A DNA stretch of 15,207 bases, taken from a bacterium (GTDB taxonomy: Bacteria; CG2-30-53-67; CG2-30-70-394). The position numbers and the translations under genes are program-made. The notes under the pieces were generated by a model, which was not told the origin of the DNA, ran no database searches, and saw only the letters and a program-made list of their open reading frames with translations. The stretch is taken from the NCBI GenBank assembly GCA_024278555.1, contig JAJRSX010000166.1, forward strand, positions 1 through 15,207. The letters run 5' to 3'. Shown here piece after piece: positions 15,168 through 15,207 of the stretch. Every line of letters begins with the position of its first letter. Within the stretch, counting starts at the first letter, position 1.

Positions 15168-15207
15168 CACTCCCTCGAGGTCTCGGGAACATCGACTTTC
15201 TCGCCAG

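Overview
The window is GC-rich bacterial DNA with protein-coding genes on both strands. The gene set (MreB-MreC-MreD-PBP2-RodA, an Slp-type lipoprotein with a lipobox, GTAG-type REP elements) points to a Gram-negative, rod-shaped proteobacterium. I cannot name the genus or decide between gamma-like and delta-like lineages from sequence alone. No rRNA, tRNA or CRISPR array was recognised.

Layout. 1-300: a possible truncated minus-strand ORF at the left edge, then a good sigma70-type promoter. 303-7178 (+): the cell-elongation cluster mreB, mreC, mreD, mrdA (PBP2) and rodA. It is disturbed twice: a REP/BIME-like element lies between mreC and mreD, and a frameshifted minus-strand nucleotidyltransferase-like gene with a perfect 12-bp inverted repeat upstream sits between mrdA and rodA. 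7179-7688: about 500 bp of non-coding, hairpin-rich DNA. 7689-8225 (-): Slp-family outer-membrane lipoprotein. 8362-8964 (+): thiopurine-methyltransferase-like enzyme. 9097-10404 (+): class I/II aminotransferase. 10444-11697 (-): DUF1015 protein, convergent with the aminotransferase. 11698-12361: non-coding DNA holding nested inverted repeats. 12362-12610 (+): an 82-codon chimera of a Phd-like antitoxin N-terminus and a PIN toxin C-terminus. 12555-14973 (-): arsD then arsA, separated by another inverted repeat. 14974-15207: repeat DNA to the right edge.

How the genes work together. MreB filaments, MreC, MreD, the transpeptidase PBP2 and the glycosyltransferase RodA form the elongasome that builds the lateral cell wall. 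ArsD would deliver As(III)/Sb(III) to the ArsA ATPase, which normally powers an ArsB-type pump; no pump, reductase or ArsR is in the window. The other metabolic genes show no clear pathway link to each other.

The most unusual signal is non-coding. Five sequence-distinct but similarly built inverted repeats (CACAGAG, CGCAGAG, CATGAAG, CACGAAA and GGGAT-type units, short tandem units facing inverted copies) sit in intergenic DNA, one nested inside another, and one supplies the 3' end of arsD. A second signal is a hairpin of the form TTTTTCG-N5-CGAAAAA placed directly at the stop codon of three unrelated genes.
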